Below, in pieces: positions 10,050 through 20,960 of a stretch of 64,000 nucleotides of DNA. The stretch comes from Conchocele bisecta (taxonomy: Eukaryota > Mollusca > Bivalvia > Lucinida > Thyasiridae). The position numbers were made by a program, and so were the translations under genes. The notes below the pieces were generated by a model that saw only the letters and a list, made by a program, of their open reading frames with translations, had not been told where the DNA came from and did no database searches. The stretch spans positions 110,782,773 to 110,846,772 of the forward strand of contig CM055265.1 in NCBI GenBank assembly GCA_029237695.1. Reading direction: 5' to 3'. Position 1 is the stretch's first letter; each line of letters opens with the position of its first letter.

Positions 10050-10170
10050 GGCAATTACAAATGTAACAAGAACTGGCATCGTTAAACGAAGCTAATCCCC
10101 TCGCTGGCAGCCTTAATAAAACAAGAATTCCGACACGGAAGCAGTGTCGCGCCTGCCGAGGCATTTGACC
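10050..10170 (+). repeat. Head of a dispersed repeat (GTTAAAYGAAGCTAATCCCC family)
   Basis: Matches the heads at 34995-35060, 52826-52880 and, inverted, about 36775-36840: AAATGTAACAAGAACTGGCAT, GTTAAACGAAGCTAATCCCC, CTGGCAGCC. It starts about 18 bases from the exon D acceptor. It is followed by ACAAGAATTCCGACACGGAA, also found at 16839. Confidence 0.65.
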
Positions 10171-10690
10171 GTGAACATTACAAGTAAATAAATGACCTTG
10201 ACCTTGAGAATTTGGATGTGGGGGTGTATGTAATGAAGCATCATCCATAGACAAACATTGATGTGAAATATTATCAAAGTCTGGCAAGGTGTTAAAGAGA
10301 TATTGTGAAAAAACAATAATTTTAACGCATTTCTGTTACAAAACCGGTGAACATTACAAGTAAATAAATGACCTTGACCTTCAGAATTTGGATGTGGGGG
10401 TGTGCGTAATGAAGCATCATCCCATGACAAACATTGATGTGAAATATTATCAAAGTGTGGCAAGGGGTTAAAGAGATATTGTGAAAAAATAATAACTTTA
10501 ACGCATTCCTGTTACAAAACCGGTGAACATTAAAAGTAAATAAATGACCTTGAGAATTTGGATATGGGGGTGTGCGTAATGAAGCATCATCCATAGACAA
10601 AATTGATGTGAAATATTATCAAAGACTGGCAAGGGGTTAAAGAGATATTGTGAAAAAACAATAACTTTAACGCATTTCTGTTACAAAACA
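10171..10690. repeat. 176-bp satellite, three units
   Basis: GTGAACATTA starts at 10171, 10347 and 10523. Units hold ATGACCTTGACCTT (two copies) or a shortened form, and GAAGCATCATCCATAGACAA. Confidence 0.85.
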
Positions 10691-11560
10691 GGTGGTCTCA
10701 GAGTGTATTTATTTGAAGTTTGAATTAAGAGTTGTGGAGATAAAGGTATTTAAAAGCTTTAACGCAAATTTTAAAGTCATTTGACCATGGGTGGGCTTTT
10801 GAATGAAAATATGGATGATAATAAAGAATTATTTGAAGTTTGAAGTAAATCGGAGTATGTGTTGTGGAGATATAAGGTACGTAAAAAATTTAACACAAAT
10901 TTTAAAGTCATTTGACCTTGACCTTGACCTTGGGCATGTGGACCACATGGGCAGGCTATAGAATGAAAATATGGATGATGAATAAGACGTATTGGATGTT
11001 GGAAGTAAATCGGAGTAAGTGTTGTGGAGATATAAGATATGTAAAAACTTTAACACAAATTTCAAAGTCATTTGACCTTGACCTTGGGCATATGGACCAC
11101 ATGGGCAGGGTATGGAATGAAAATATGGATGATGAAAAGGAAGTATTGGAAGTTTGAAGCAAATTTGAGTAACAATTGTGGAAAACTTTAAAAACTTTAA
11201 CGCAGATTTTATAATAACGCAAACTTCTAAGTCATTTGATCTTGGGGCACAGGGGCCGCATGAGTGGGACAAAGAATGAATATATGAATGATGCCCAATA
11301 AGCATACAAAGTTTCAAGCAAATCTGACTTCCGGTTACAGAGATAGTAGGTATGTGAAAACTTTAACGCAAATTTTGACAGAAACCTTAACGCAAACTTC
11401 TAAGTCATTTTACCTTGACCTTGGGGCACAGGGGCCGCATGAGTGGGACACAGCATGAATATATGGATGATGACTAATAAGTTTATGAAGTTTCAAGTCA
11501 ATGTGACTTAGGACTGCAGAGATATAAGGTATTTAAAAACTTTAACGCATATTTCGGACG
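10691..11560. repeat. Degenerate satellite of about 130-175-bp units with TGACCTTGACCTT
   Basis: About five diverged units, each with AAGTCATTTGACCTTGACCT, a GGGCATGTGGACCACATGG or GGGGCACAGGGGCCGCATG box, a stretch like GAATGAAAATATGGATGATG, and AAAACTTTAACGCAAA. It is continuous in style with the 176-bp units and ends in a GACG tract at 11557-11580. Confidence 0.75.
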
Positions 11561-12150
11561 GACGGACGGACGGACGGACGTTCCTACAAATGGATACTTT
11601 TCCTTTGTTCATCCCTATTGTTCTGTAGCCACATAAACCCATTTTTAGCCACATAAAATCACAGAACAATAGAATATTACATAACCTATTGTTCTACTAG
11701 CCACATATGTATCCATTTGTAAGCTCGGATGGACGTCCGGACAACATTCCTACGGTAGGATACTTGTTGGGGTTTTACTGTATAAAAAATACCCAACACT
11801 AACCCTAACTCTACCCAATAAGACCCCTAAAAAGCTTGCCCAGCAAACGAGAGAGCATTTATTGGGTACTTTTGTACCCAACAAGTGCCCTCTCGTTTGC
11901 CCAGACGGACACACGGATGGACAGACGGACGCACGGACGGACGGACGAACTTACATTTCGGACCTTAGGGGGTACTTGCTATATAAAAGATCAAAGGAAA
12001 TACCCCGTAAGACACAATAGGCTTACGGGGTACGGATTAAGTTCCATTGTGTTCTAACCCTAACCCATTGTCTTAGACCACGCCCCCTACCCCATAAGTA
12101 CCCTAATGTGTGCCCGCATGAACACACGGACACCCGGACGTTATTGTGAT
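11557..12150. repeat. GACG microsatellites interrupted by three hairpin inserts
   Basis: Three different inserts (11585-11725, 11752-11900, 11951-12110) each follow a GACG/GGAC tract and a TTCCTAC or CTTACA word. Each contains GGRTACTT-like left ends and, in two, matching AAGTACCC or GTATCC right ends. The last has the same right end as 9531-9740 (AAGTACCCTAATGTGTGCCC). Confidence 0.55.
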
Positions 12151-12154
12151 CACT

Positions 12155-12600
<446 letters not shown>

Positions 12601-12714
12601 AAATGGTTTATTTTAAAGGCAAAAATAAATAAATTATAATAAAACTTTTCAGAAGGCAGTGTCCTGATCCTTTGTCAGGCACCTTAATGACACATGCTTA
12701 CTTGGCTCCTAGAG

Positions 12715-13042
12715 GATATTTCACTAAACTTTCTACCACTAAAATGTTTGTAAGTGCACAATTATGATTATCTGTAAATTTCACATTAGCAACGTTTTCT
12801 TGTAAACAAGTAATGGATTTACATTTATTATTAAATATTTGTTTGTTTGTTTGCTGGGGTTTAACGGCCTACCAACCGCTAAGGTCATTTAAGGCCGACT
12901 AAATCCCATATATTATCTGTAAATATACAAAAAAGCGGGAAAATCCCCAATGTAAATCCATCAGTTGAAATTTCCAGTGGATCCTAAATTTGAACTTACG
13001 AACATCTTAGTTATACGATGTTTAGTGAAACGGGTCCCGGGT
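12715..13042. mobile_element. GTTTCACTAAACT hairpin MITE, copy 2, with nested insertion
   Basis: Ends TTTCACTAAACTTTCTACC and inverse GATGTTTAGTGAAACGGGTCC. The central palindrome is split at about 12831 by a fragment starting TTTGTTTGTTTGCTGGGGTT, a relative of the repeats at 55681 and 58955. Confidence 0.7.
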
Positions 13043-13097
13043 GTGAATCCCATAAAGATGCAACAAGTTTGAGGCTTTGCCATCATGACCTGTAGCC

Positions 13098-13320
13098 TAT
13101 TTCACCAACATTGCAAAGTATACTTTTCTAGCAAAGTATACTTTGAGGGAGTAATCATTTATTTTTCCCGAAATGCATTATTTCATATAGAACGACTGCA
13201 TATATTTGATGATAAAAAGTATGCAGAATTATTATACTGGATTTATTACAATATCACAGCCAAAATGGCTGTGATAATGTAATAAATTCAGTATAATAAC
13301 AATTAATAAATTTACTGCAT
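13098..13320. mobile_element. Palindromic MITE (GCAAAGTATACTT family), partial
   Basis: Starts GTAGCCTATTTCACCAACAT and reaches past the central hairpin TTACAATATCACAGCC/GGCTGTGATAATGTAA. The right arm is cut. Confidence 0.75.
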
Positions 13321-13500
13321 TAGTGGGTGATAGAATGAACATGTGGATGATGACAAATAAATACATGTGTACACATGTATATGAAGTCTCAAGCCAACCT
13401 GACTTACAGAAATAGAGACAGTACGTAACCGAAAACTTTAACACACTCGGACATACAGACAGACAGACAGACAGACGGACAGTCAGATACCCCATAATTA
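13321..13500 (+). repeat. Satellite-type fragment ending in GACA tract
   Basis: Resembles units near 11240-11340 (GAATGAACATGTGGATGATG) and ends CAGACAGACAGACAGACGGAC. Confidence 0.5.
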
Positions 13501-13623
13501 AACACAGTGAGGTGTTCTGGTTTAGAGATTTTCTATTGTAATACTTCGATCCTTTTTTATTTATTTCACATTCCATACATATACTCAAGCACATTAAAAA
13601 CGCAAGTTCTGATATAACAGCGA

Positions 13624-13882
13624 TCCGTTTCACTAAACTTTGTGCGACAAAAATGTTCGTACGAAGATTTCTATCAATTCATTTCACATATAAACGTAGT
13701 TCATTTTCAGCCTACATGTAGCGGTCATTAGATCTGAACAAATCGACCAACGATTTCCCAAAATCGTCTGCTAATGCGAACTTTCTTGTCCAAGAAAAAT
13801 TTATAAATGTGAAATTTACAGACTATCATAAGTTTGTTTATAAACATTTTAGTCGTACGAAGTTTAGTGAAACAGCACCTTG
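13624..13882. mobile_element. GTTTCACTAAACT hairpin MITE, copy 3
   Basis: Ends CCGTTTCACTAAACTTTGTG and GAAGTTTAGTGAAACAGC. It lacks the GAGCATAGGC hairpin of other copies. Confidence 0.65.
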
Positions 13883-13939
13883 ATCTGTGACTATAGCTAG
13901 ATAGATGGATAGATGAGGCATATGGTACTTGTGGCTAGT

Positions 13940-14920
13940 CTAGCACCAGTAGCCTATTTCACCAACATTGCAAAATGTACCGTAAATATCCTAATAGACG
14001 CCCATGCTCTAATAGACGCCAAGCCCCCACTTTTTACATTGAAAATGACACATTTTTTGGCCGATTTTCATGAAATTAGTGCCTCTAATAAACGCCCAGT
14101 ACCGACTTGAAACAAAATCGGAGCTAATTGTCCAATGAGATTTTTTTCTTTCCATTATTTTGAAAGCAACTTCCTTTAAAATCGGGGAAAAAACATAATT
14201 GCTACTTTCATTTTCAAAAGCGGAAGCGAAATTTGACTGTTTCCGGTGTCACAGTAAATTACTCATCAGCAGTAGCTATTTGCACGGACACAGGGTGATC
14301 AGAATTTACACGGTTACGGAGACGCCATTTTCAAAGCATCTCAAACCCGACAGATCCGAAACGTTGACGCTGACGAAACGTCCCTAGGAGTAAATCTGAT
14401 CAGCATTAATGATTGACGCTGTCTTGATATACATTACCATTAAATTTAACATTTCTACCGACTACCATAATGACCAGAGTGGGACGAAACCTCTTGGCCC
14501 AAATGTTTATAAACTGACAGACAGTACAATCAAGTCTGGCATTTGAGAGTAACGTCCCTTAGTTATGTTTTTGTTCAGATAGCAGAACATCGTATATTTT
14601 GTTTATCATTTTCCCTTTGCTGAATAACACTTGCCTCTATTAAACGCCCACCCTGGACTTCGGAGCCAGTGGTGATTCTAATAGACGCCCGGGCGTCTAT
14701 TAGAATCTTTATGGTACTTATCTAGCAAAGTATACTTTGAGGGAGAAATTTTCAATTTTAGGATAAATTTATTATTTTTTATTATACTGAGTTTATTACA
14801 TTATCACAGCCATTCTGGCTGTGATAATGTAATAAATTCAGTATAATAATTATGCATACTTTTAATCATCAAATATATGTAGTCTTTAGTTCATATGGTA
14901 CTTGTGGCTAGTCTAGCACC
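13940..14920. mobile_element. Palindromic MITE (GCAAAGTATACTT family) split by a nested TA element
   Basis: Left arm 13950-13977 and right part 14717-14920 belong to one copy. Removing 13980-14714 plus one TA restores the arm order seen in the intact copy at 38778. Contains the central hairpin TCACAGCCATTCTGGCTGTGA. Confidence 0.8.
13980..14714. mobile_element. TA-flanked element with AATAGACGCC termini
   Basis: TA at 13978-13979 and 14715-14716. Left end CCGTAAATATCCTAATAGAC and right end, read inverted, CCATAAAGATTCTAATAGAC. 735 bp, repeated CTAATAGACGCC or CTAATAAACGCC words near both ends, no transposase. Solo ends at 8585-8614 and 37778-37980. Confidence 0.75.
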
Positions 14921-15024
14921 AGATTCAGTCACATAATACGGTTCTGCCAAATCAACAACTTAAATCGCAACTTGCATTTTTAATGCACTTCAGTACATTG
15001 TATATATATTTGATCTGGCAGCTT

Positions 15025-15215
15025 TAACCCTTACAACACTGAATTAAATTTGTTGTCTGCTGTTTATTTTTAATATCCATTTTTCTCTCAACAAAAACAG
15101 GTATTGACAACGCTTGAGAACCGTCTCCAATGATTCTCAAACACTGTCAAATCATGTTTTGATGCGAAATAAGACAAATATGAAAGAAAAATTGCAGACG
15201 ACAGCATTTAGTTCC
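15025..15215. mobile_element. CCCTTA-family TTAA MITE, decayed
   Basis: Begins TTTAACCCTTACAACACTGA; hairpin around TTGAGAACCGTCTCCAATGATTCTCAA; ends near GCAGACGACAGC without a clear TAAGGG. Confidence 0.6.
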
Positions 15216-15795
15216 CGCCTTTTTATCATGCAACAACAGTGTCAAATCAAATTATTAGCACCATGGAGATTCTGTCAATTATTTCTTGAACCATCCTTAT
15301 GAGTGACATTGGAAACTAACCCGTTGTCCCTAGATAGGGATTCAAATCACAAAGCCGCAAAAAGTTGCCAATGTACGGATGCAGACTAGAACATGATGTG
15401 AATAAAATCTTGTCTATCTAATAAGCTTCTGCATAGGCGACAAGGAAGGCCACATTATCTCTTAAATACTCTGCCATGGGTCTATTCAATTAAGACCTGT
15501 CTGCGCTGCTTAGCTGACAAAAGGACATTGTGGCATTTGCATCTAGTCGTAAATTCACCAAACTGCACTCAGACAGACGGGCTTTAAAACTTGTGCTTGA
15601 AAATTTAAAAGCTGATTTACTGAAAATATGACTTGAATTCAGGATCAACGTTGTGCAATATTCTGCATCAATAACCAATTCAATTTTTATGTGCCATTTG
15701 TCACACTAAGGCCATGAAAATAAGTACTCAGACACAGGGTTTGAGAAATGTGAAGTGGGAAGGCCGATATTTGATTACATAAAGTTACTATAACC
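15216..15795. other. Unassigned intron sequence
   Basis: No exon with PLD similarity and no family repeat recognised. Confidence 0.4.
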
Positions 15796-15799
15796 TCTT

Positions 15800-16107
15800 C
15801 AGTAGCCTATTTCATCAACATTGCAAAGTATACTTTTAATAGTAGCAAAGTATACTTTGAGGGAGAAATTTTCAATTTTATGATAAATTTATTAATTTTT
15901 ATTATAATGAATTTATTACATTATCACAGCCAATTTGGCTGTGATAATGTAATAAATTCAGTATAATAATTCTGCATACTTTTAATCATGAAATATATGC
16001 ATTTGTTAGTTCTATATGAAATAATGCATTTCAGGAAAAATAAATGACTACTCCCTCAAAGTATACTTTGCTAGTAAAGTATACTTTGCAATGTTGATGA
16101 AATACTA
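15800..16107. mobile_element. Palindromic MITE (GCAAAGTATACTT family), full copy
   Basis: Starts AGTAGCCTATTTCATCAACA and ends with the inverse (TGTTGATGAAATACTAC). Central hairpin with perfect arms TTATTACATTATCACAGCC/GGCTGTGATAATGTAATAA. Double GCAAAGTATACTT boxes near each end. Confidence 0.85.
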
Positions 16108-16330
16108 CAGACACGAAAAATCACAAGATTTTCGTCAGACATGATTGGATTTAACATATTTTTGCATGGTAGTGTTTTTTATTGATCATGTGGGAAATTC
16201 ATAGTACAATTTTATTCCTCCATGATGAATAAAATGCTCGAAGCACTGGGATTATTCAGACGCGGCGATATCTGAGAACCAAAGTTACTTTTTTTTATGG
16301 CCGAATATTCGTATTAACCCGAAAAATTAC
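16108..16330 (+). repeat. Dispersed repeat, also at 39230-39415
   Basis: Shares TTTTGCATGGTAGTGTTTTT, ATTGATCATGTGG and ATATCTGAGAACCAAAG with 39230-39415. A short piece recurs near 34660. Confidence 0.6.
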
Positions 16331-16540
16331 GTTAACCCTTTCACTGTGATGGAATTTTTCTAGAATGGAGAATTCCCTGTTAACCTTCAGACTGTCTTGA
16401 TTGGAAAAGGCAGGGGGAATCTTATAAAGGGTTAACACATATCAACAAATAGTGTCGCTTCTGATGAAATGGCTCATTATGAGCTGGCTGGCTCATCAGG
16501 ATGTACACTGTTTGCAAACATTAGGTCAGAGACCTGGGGG

Positions 16541-16740
16541 GCGTTTCACTAAACTTAGTAAGACTAAAATGTTCGTAAGTGAAAATTTAGGATCGTCTAG
16601 AAATCTCAATTGATGGATTTACATTTATTGAGCATAGGCTGCAATGCAGCCTATGCTCAATAAATGTAAATCCAATAATTGTTACAAGAATTTTGCGCTT
16701 ACAAACATTTTAGTCGTACAAAGTTTACTGGAACGGCCCT
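16541..16740. mobile_element. GTTTCACTAAACT hairpin MITE, copy 4
   Basis: GCGTTTCACTAAACTTAGTA at left, AAAGTTTACTGGAACGGCCC at right; hairpin TTGAGCATAGGCTGCAATGCAGCCTATGCTCAA split across 16629-16661. Confidence 0.75.
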
Positions 16741-17179
16741 GTGGTGTGGAAAGGTTAAAGTACATTCTGGAAGGTCAAGAATGAATGTAAATATTATAAC
16801 ATCAATAGTTATATTTGCAGATAGAAAGGGCGGGATATACAAGAATTCCGCCACGGAAGCGGTGTCGCGCCTGCCGAGGCATTTTACCGTAACATTATCA
16901 TGGCCCTGTGATAAAGTAAGCATCACAAAAAAACTGTCAAAGAAGTGCATGCTCAAAACACAACAAGAGCTGTAGGAGAACAGCATAGCTCGACTACGAG
17001 GGTTGTCGATGTACACATAGCTTGACAAAGAAGGTGGCTGCGGCCTGCATAAAAACCTTAACCAAGGTTAACTAAAAACATTAACCAAGGGAAACTAGAA
17101 ATGTGGCCTGTCGGCACACGAATACCCCCACTGGCAGCCAAAGAAAACGAGGCATTTTTTATTATAAGCCATTTAGCCG

Positions 17180-19035
17180 AGCGTTAAGGTTTCAAACGCA
17201 TCAAGTCTGTGACCTTGACCCTGGGCATAGTGTGATAATCCATGCATCGTGTAGAAGATATAGAGCGGAAGGGAATTTCAATAGGTTTGACCTTTGACCT
17301 TCAACTATGACCTTGACCTTGGACGTAGGTGCGTGGTTATTGATCGTGACACACCTTCTCATCCTGAGAAACATTTGTGCCAAGGCATTTGATAATCCAT
17401 GCATCGGTGTAGAAGATATAGAGCGGAAGGGAATTTCAATAGGTTTGACCTTTGACCTTCAACTGTGACCTTGACCTTGGACGTAGGTGCGTGGTTATTG
17501 ATTGCGACACACCTTCTCATCATGAGAAACATTTGTGCCAAGCCATTTGATAATCCATGCATCGGTGTAGAAGATATAGAGCGGAAGGGAATTTCAATAG
17601 GTTTGACCTTCAACTGTGACCTTGGACGTAGGTGCGTGGTTAGCAATTTGATAATCCATGCATCAGTGTAGAAGATATAGAGCGGAAGGGAATTTCAATA
17701 GGTTTGACCTTTGACCTTCAACTGTGACCTTGACCTTGGACGTAGGTGCGTGGTTATTGATCGCGACACACCTTCTCATCATGAGAAACATTTGTGCCAA
17801 GCCATTTGATAATCCATGCATCGGTGTAGAAGACATAGAGCGGAAGGGAATTTCAATAGGTTTGACCTTTGACCTTCAACTGTGACCTTGACCTTGGACG
17901 TAGGTGCGTGGTTATTGATCGCGACACACCTTCTCATCATGAGAAACATTTGTGCCAAGCCATTTGATAATCCATGCATCGGTGTAGAAAACATAGAGCG
18001 GAAGGGAATTTCAATAGGTTTGACCTTCAACAGTGACCTTGACCTTGGACGTAGGTGCGTGGCTATTGATCGTGACACACCTTCTCATCGTGAGAAACAT
18101 TTGTGCCAAGCCATTTGGGAATTTCAATATTTTTGACCTTCAACTGTGACCTTGACCTTGGATGTAGGAGCGTGGTTATTGATCGCGACGCACCTTCTCA
18201 TCCTGAGAAACATTTGTGCCAAGGCATTTGATAATCCATGCATCGGTGTAGAAGATAGAGCGGAAGGGAATTTCAATAGGTTTGACCTTTGACCTTCAAC
18301 TCTGACCTTGACCTTGGACGTAGGTGCGTGGTTATTGATCACGACACACCTTCTCATCATGAGAAACATTTGTGCCAAGCCATTTGATAATCCATGCATC
18401 GGTGTAGAAGACATAGAGCGGAAGGGAATTTCAATAGGTTTGACCTTTGACCTTCAACAGTGACCTTGACCTTGGACGTAGGTGCGTGGTTATTGATCGT
18501 GACACACCTTCTCATCGTGAGAAACATTTGTGCCAAGCCACTTGGGAATTTCAATATTTTTGACCTTTGACCTTCAACTGTGACCTTGACCTTGGATGTA
18601 GGTGCGTGGTTATTGATCGCGACACACCTTCTCATCCTGAGAAACATTTGTGCCAAGGCATTTGATAATCCATGCATCGGTGTAGAAGATATAGAGCGGA
18701 AGGGAATTTATATAGGTTTGACCTTTGACCTTCAACTGTGACCTTGACCTTGGACGTAGGTGCGTGGTTATTGATTGCGACACACCTTCTCATCATGAGA
18801 AACATTTGTGCCAAGCCATTTGATAATCCATGCATCGGTGTAGAAGATATAGAGCGGAAGGGAATTTCAATAGGTTTGACCTTTGACCTTCAACTGTGAC
18901 CTTGGACGTAGGTGTGTGGTTAGCAATTTGATAATCCATGCATCAGTGTAGAAGATATAGAGCGGAAGGGAATTTCAATAGGTTTGACCTTTGACCTTCA
19001 ACAGTGACCTTGACCTTGGACGTAGGTGCGTGGTT
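17180..19035. repeat. 158-bp satellite rich in AGGTCA half-sites
   Basis: GGTTTGACC starts at 17284, 17442, 17600, 17701, 17859 and 18017: 158-bp steps with one 101-bp short unit. Units hold TGACCTTTGACCT (inverse AGGTCAAAGGTCA, about 10 perfect copies) and TGACCTTGACCTTGG (about 11 copies), then CGTAGGTGCGTGG, ACACACCTTCTCATC and GATAATCCATGCATC. Confidence 0.9.
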
Positions 19036-19834
19036 TTCCAAGTATGGTTGCTGTAGGCCCAGGAGTATTCCATATACAAGCTTGAGTAAAAACCGTAACC
19101 AAGGGGAGATAACTAAGTAATCCAAGGATAAAAGTAGGTCAAGGTCCAATATAGGTCAGGGATTATTGATGTACATCACTAGGAGATGAAGTTGTCCAAG
19201 TATGGTTGATGTAGGCCCAGAAGTATTACATATACAAGCTTGACTATAAACATTAACCAAGTAATTCAAGGTTATATGTAGGTGAAGGTAAAATAAAGGC
19301 AGGGGTTATTGATGTACATCCCTATGAGAAAAAGTTATCCAAGTATGGTGTCTGTATGCACAATAGTATTCCATCTACAAGCTTGACTAAAAACCTTAAC
19401 CAAGGTTGAGTAAAAATTTAAACCAGGGGGAATTAAGTAAGTAATTTAAGGTTAAATGTAGGTCAAGGTCAAATATAGGTCAGGGGTTGTTGATGTACAT
19501 CACTAGGAGATGAAGTTGTCCAAGTATGGTTGGTGTAGGGCCATGAGTATTACATCTACAAGCTTGACTAAAAACCTTAACCAAAGAGAATTAAGTAAGT
19601 AATTCAAGAGGAAATGTAGGTCAAGGTCAAATATAGATCAGGGGTTATTGATGTACATCACTATGAGAAAAGGTTGTCCAAGTATGGTGTCTGTATGCAC
19701 AATAGTATTCCATGTACAAGCTTGAGTAAAAAGCCTAACCAAGGTCGAGTAAAAAGCTTAACCAAGGGGAATTAAGTAAGTAATTCAAGGTTAAATGTAG
19801 GTCAAGGTCAAATATAGGTCAGGGGTTGTTGATT
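19035..19834. repeat. Second satellite, units of about 140-180 bp
   Basis: Units hold CCAAGTATGGTTG, GTATTCCATATACAAGCTTG, AAACCTTAACCAAGG, AGGTCAAGGTCAAATATAGG and TTGATGTACATCACTAGGAG. Length varies by duplication of the ACCTTAACCAAGG block. Confidence 0.85.
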
Positions 19835-19908
19835 GTTTGACGCAAAAAAATTGCTAAGTGTTTCCGTAAAAATGTGACGGTAAAAAGTCTGACACAGTCT
19901 GATCAGTA

Positions 19909-20198
19909 GCCGATTTCACCAACATTGCAAAGTCTACTTATCTAGAAAAGTATACTTTGAGGGAGTAATCATTTATTTTTCACGAAATGCATTATTTAAT
20001 ATAGAACTAATGACTGCATATATTTGACGATTAAAAGTATGCAGAATTATTATACTGAATTTATTACATTATCACAGCCAAAATGGCTGTGATAATGTAA
20101 TAAATTCAGTATAATAAAAAATAATAAATTTATCATAAAATCGAAAATTTCTCCCTCTAGCAAAATATACTTTGCAATGTTGATGAAATCGGCTACAG
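19909..20198. mobile_element. Palindromic MITE (GCAAAGTATACTT family), full copy, inverted
   Basis: GTAGCCGATTTCACCAACAT to the inverse end TGTTGATGAAATCGGCTAC. Opposite orientation to 15800-16107. Central arms TTATTACATTATCACAGCC are perfect. Confidence 0.85.
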
Positions 20199-20265
20199 GG
20201 TCAGTAGACGCAGTTTTCAATTCAGTACATTCAACAATGTTGTTGGGGTCGAGGTTTTATTGCAA

Positions 20266-20530
20266 TATGTATATACGAGACACGCCATGTGATTTTGTAC
20301 CTTCGGACATCTGCGTAATTTCGTGAAAAAAGTTTACAGTATTTTCCATAAATGGCGTCAAAAGTTGACACAATTTTCAGAGTACATGCGGAATAATTCC
20401 GCATGTACTCCGAAAATTTTGTCAACTTTTCACTTTATTTATGAAAAATAATGTATATTTTGTAAACGTATTGAATGAAATTACGCATATGTCCGAAGGT
20501 ACAAAATCACATGGCGTGTCTCGTATGTAT
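20266..20530. mobile_element. Fold-back element beside exon C donor
   Basis: ATACGAGACACGCCATGTGA near 20272 pairs with ATGGCGTGTCTCGTATGTAT at 20511-20530. The inner hairpin is GTACATGCGGAATAATTCCGCATGTAC. Arms include TTTTGTACCTTCGGACAT. Partial relatives at 38575-38740 and 58060-58240; related arm words near 21540, 25350-25450 and 25820-26040. Confidence 0.75.
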
Positions 20531-20568
20531 CTACAAACAAAACCAACGTGCGACACAAGTTCACTTAC

Positions 20569-20634
20569 TACTTCATTGTGGTTCCGGTACCAACGCGACT
20601 CAAGAATGCTCTGTAGGTATTTCTCCAGGTGCAC
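20569..20634 (-). CDS. PLD1: PLD exon C: linker between PX and PH
   Basis: 66 bp on the minus strand, exactly 22 codons in phase 0-0, acceptor TATATTCAG (20635-20643) and donor GTAAGT (20563-20568). Reads VHLEKYLQSILESRWYRNHN then EV. It matches human PLD1 [20 protein letters not shown], the helix between PX and PH domains: L-E-x-Y-L-x-x-I-L and W/M-Y-R-N-H/Y are conserved. This microexon is easy to miss; it is fixed by homology, by the phase match with exons B and D, and by the strong GTAAGT donor. It lies only 38 bases from a fold-back element on its donor side. Confidence 0.92.
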
Positions 20635-20680
20635 CTGAATATAAAACAGATAAAAAGGTAGTCATCACTCATAATCTGAG

Positions 20681-20840
20681 TAGACGATATCACCAAAATT
20701 GCAAAGCAGACTTATCTAGCTAATTATACTTTGAGAGAGTATATATATATTTTTCCCGAAATGCATTATATAATTTTATAAAAAATTCATATAGAACTAA
20801 CGACTGCATATACATGTATTTGATGATTAAAATTACCATA
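20681..20840. mobile_element. Palindromic MITE (GCAAAGTATACTT family), left arm only
   Basis: GTAGACGATATCACCAAAATTGC to TTTGATGATTAAAAT; diverged and cut before the central hairpin. Confidence 0.6.
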
Positions 20841-20950
20841 TTTTGCCGTGTATAGGGCGCAAGAGTGTATAAGACGCACCCCCCTATTTTCATTCCAAAA
20901 TCTGGGGGAAAATGTCTACATGAGACTATAAGACACACCCAATTTTCCTA
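20838..20950. repeat. Solo transposon end with TATAAGACGCACCC words
   Basis: ACCATATTTTGCCGTGTATA then GTGTATAAGACGCACCCCCC and ACTATAAGACACACCCA. Resembles termini of widespread DNA-transposon MITEs; class not decided. Confidence 0.4.
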
Positions 20951-20960
20951 ACAAAATATT

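Larger units (their letters stand above)
16965..19834 (+). mobile_element. Modular satellite-bearing element, copy 1 (3' end missing)
   Basis: Head CAAGAGCTGTAGGAGAACAG then ATAGCTCGACTACGAGG, shared with 40078 and 42151. The head continues with ACCTTAACCAAGG and a conserved GTCGGCACACGAATACCCCC block. It is followed by a 158-bp satellite (17180-19035), then a second satellite of about 160 bp (19035-19834). It breaks off at 19834 without the 3' hairpin that ends copy 3. No protein is encoded; long frames in the arrays are translations of the satellite. Confidence 0.7.

Noticed and set aside
9767..10287. Long minus-strand frames extending beyond exon D
   Set aside because: Only 9875-10032 has PLD similarity; the extensions run into a dispersed repeat and satellite and into the donor side of the intron.
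11795..12065. CTAACCCTAACC words as interstitial telomere repeat
   Set aside because: Only two or three imperfect units at 11798 and 12054; no run of TTAGGG.
17201..19149. Recurring minus-strand peptides such as NNHAPTSKVKVTVEGQ
   Set aside because: They are the 158-bp satellite read in one frame; each is cut by stops and the same appears at 42885-43447.
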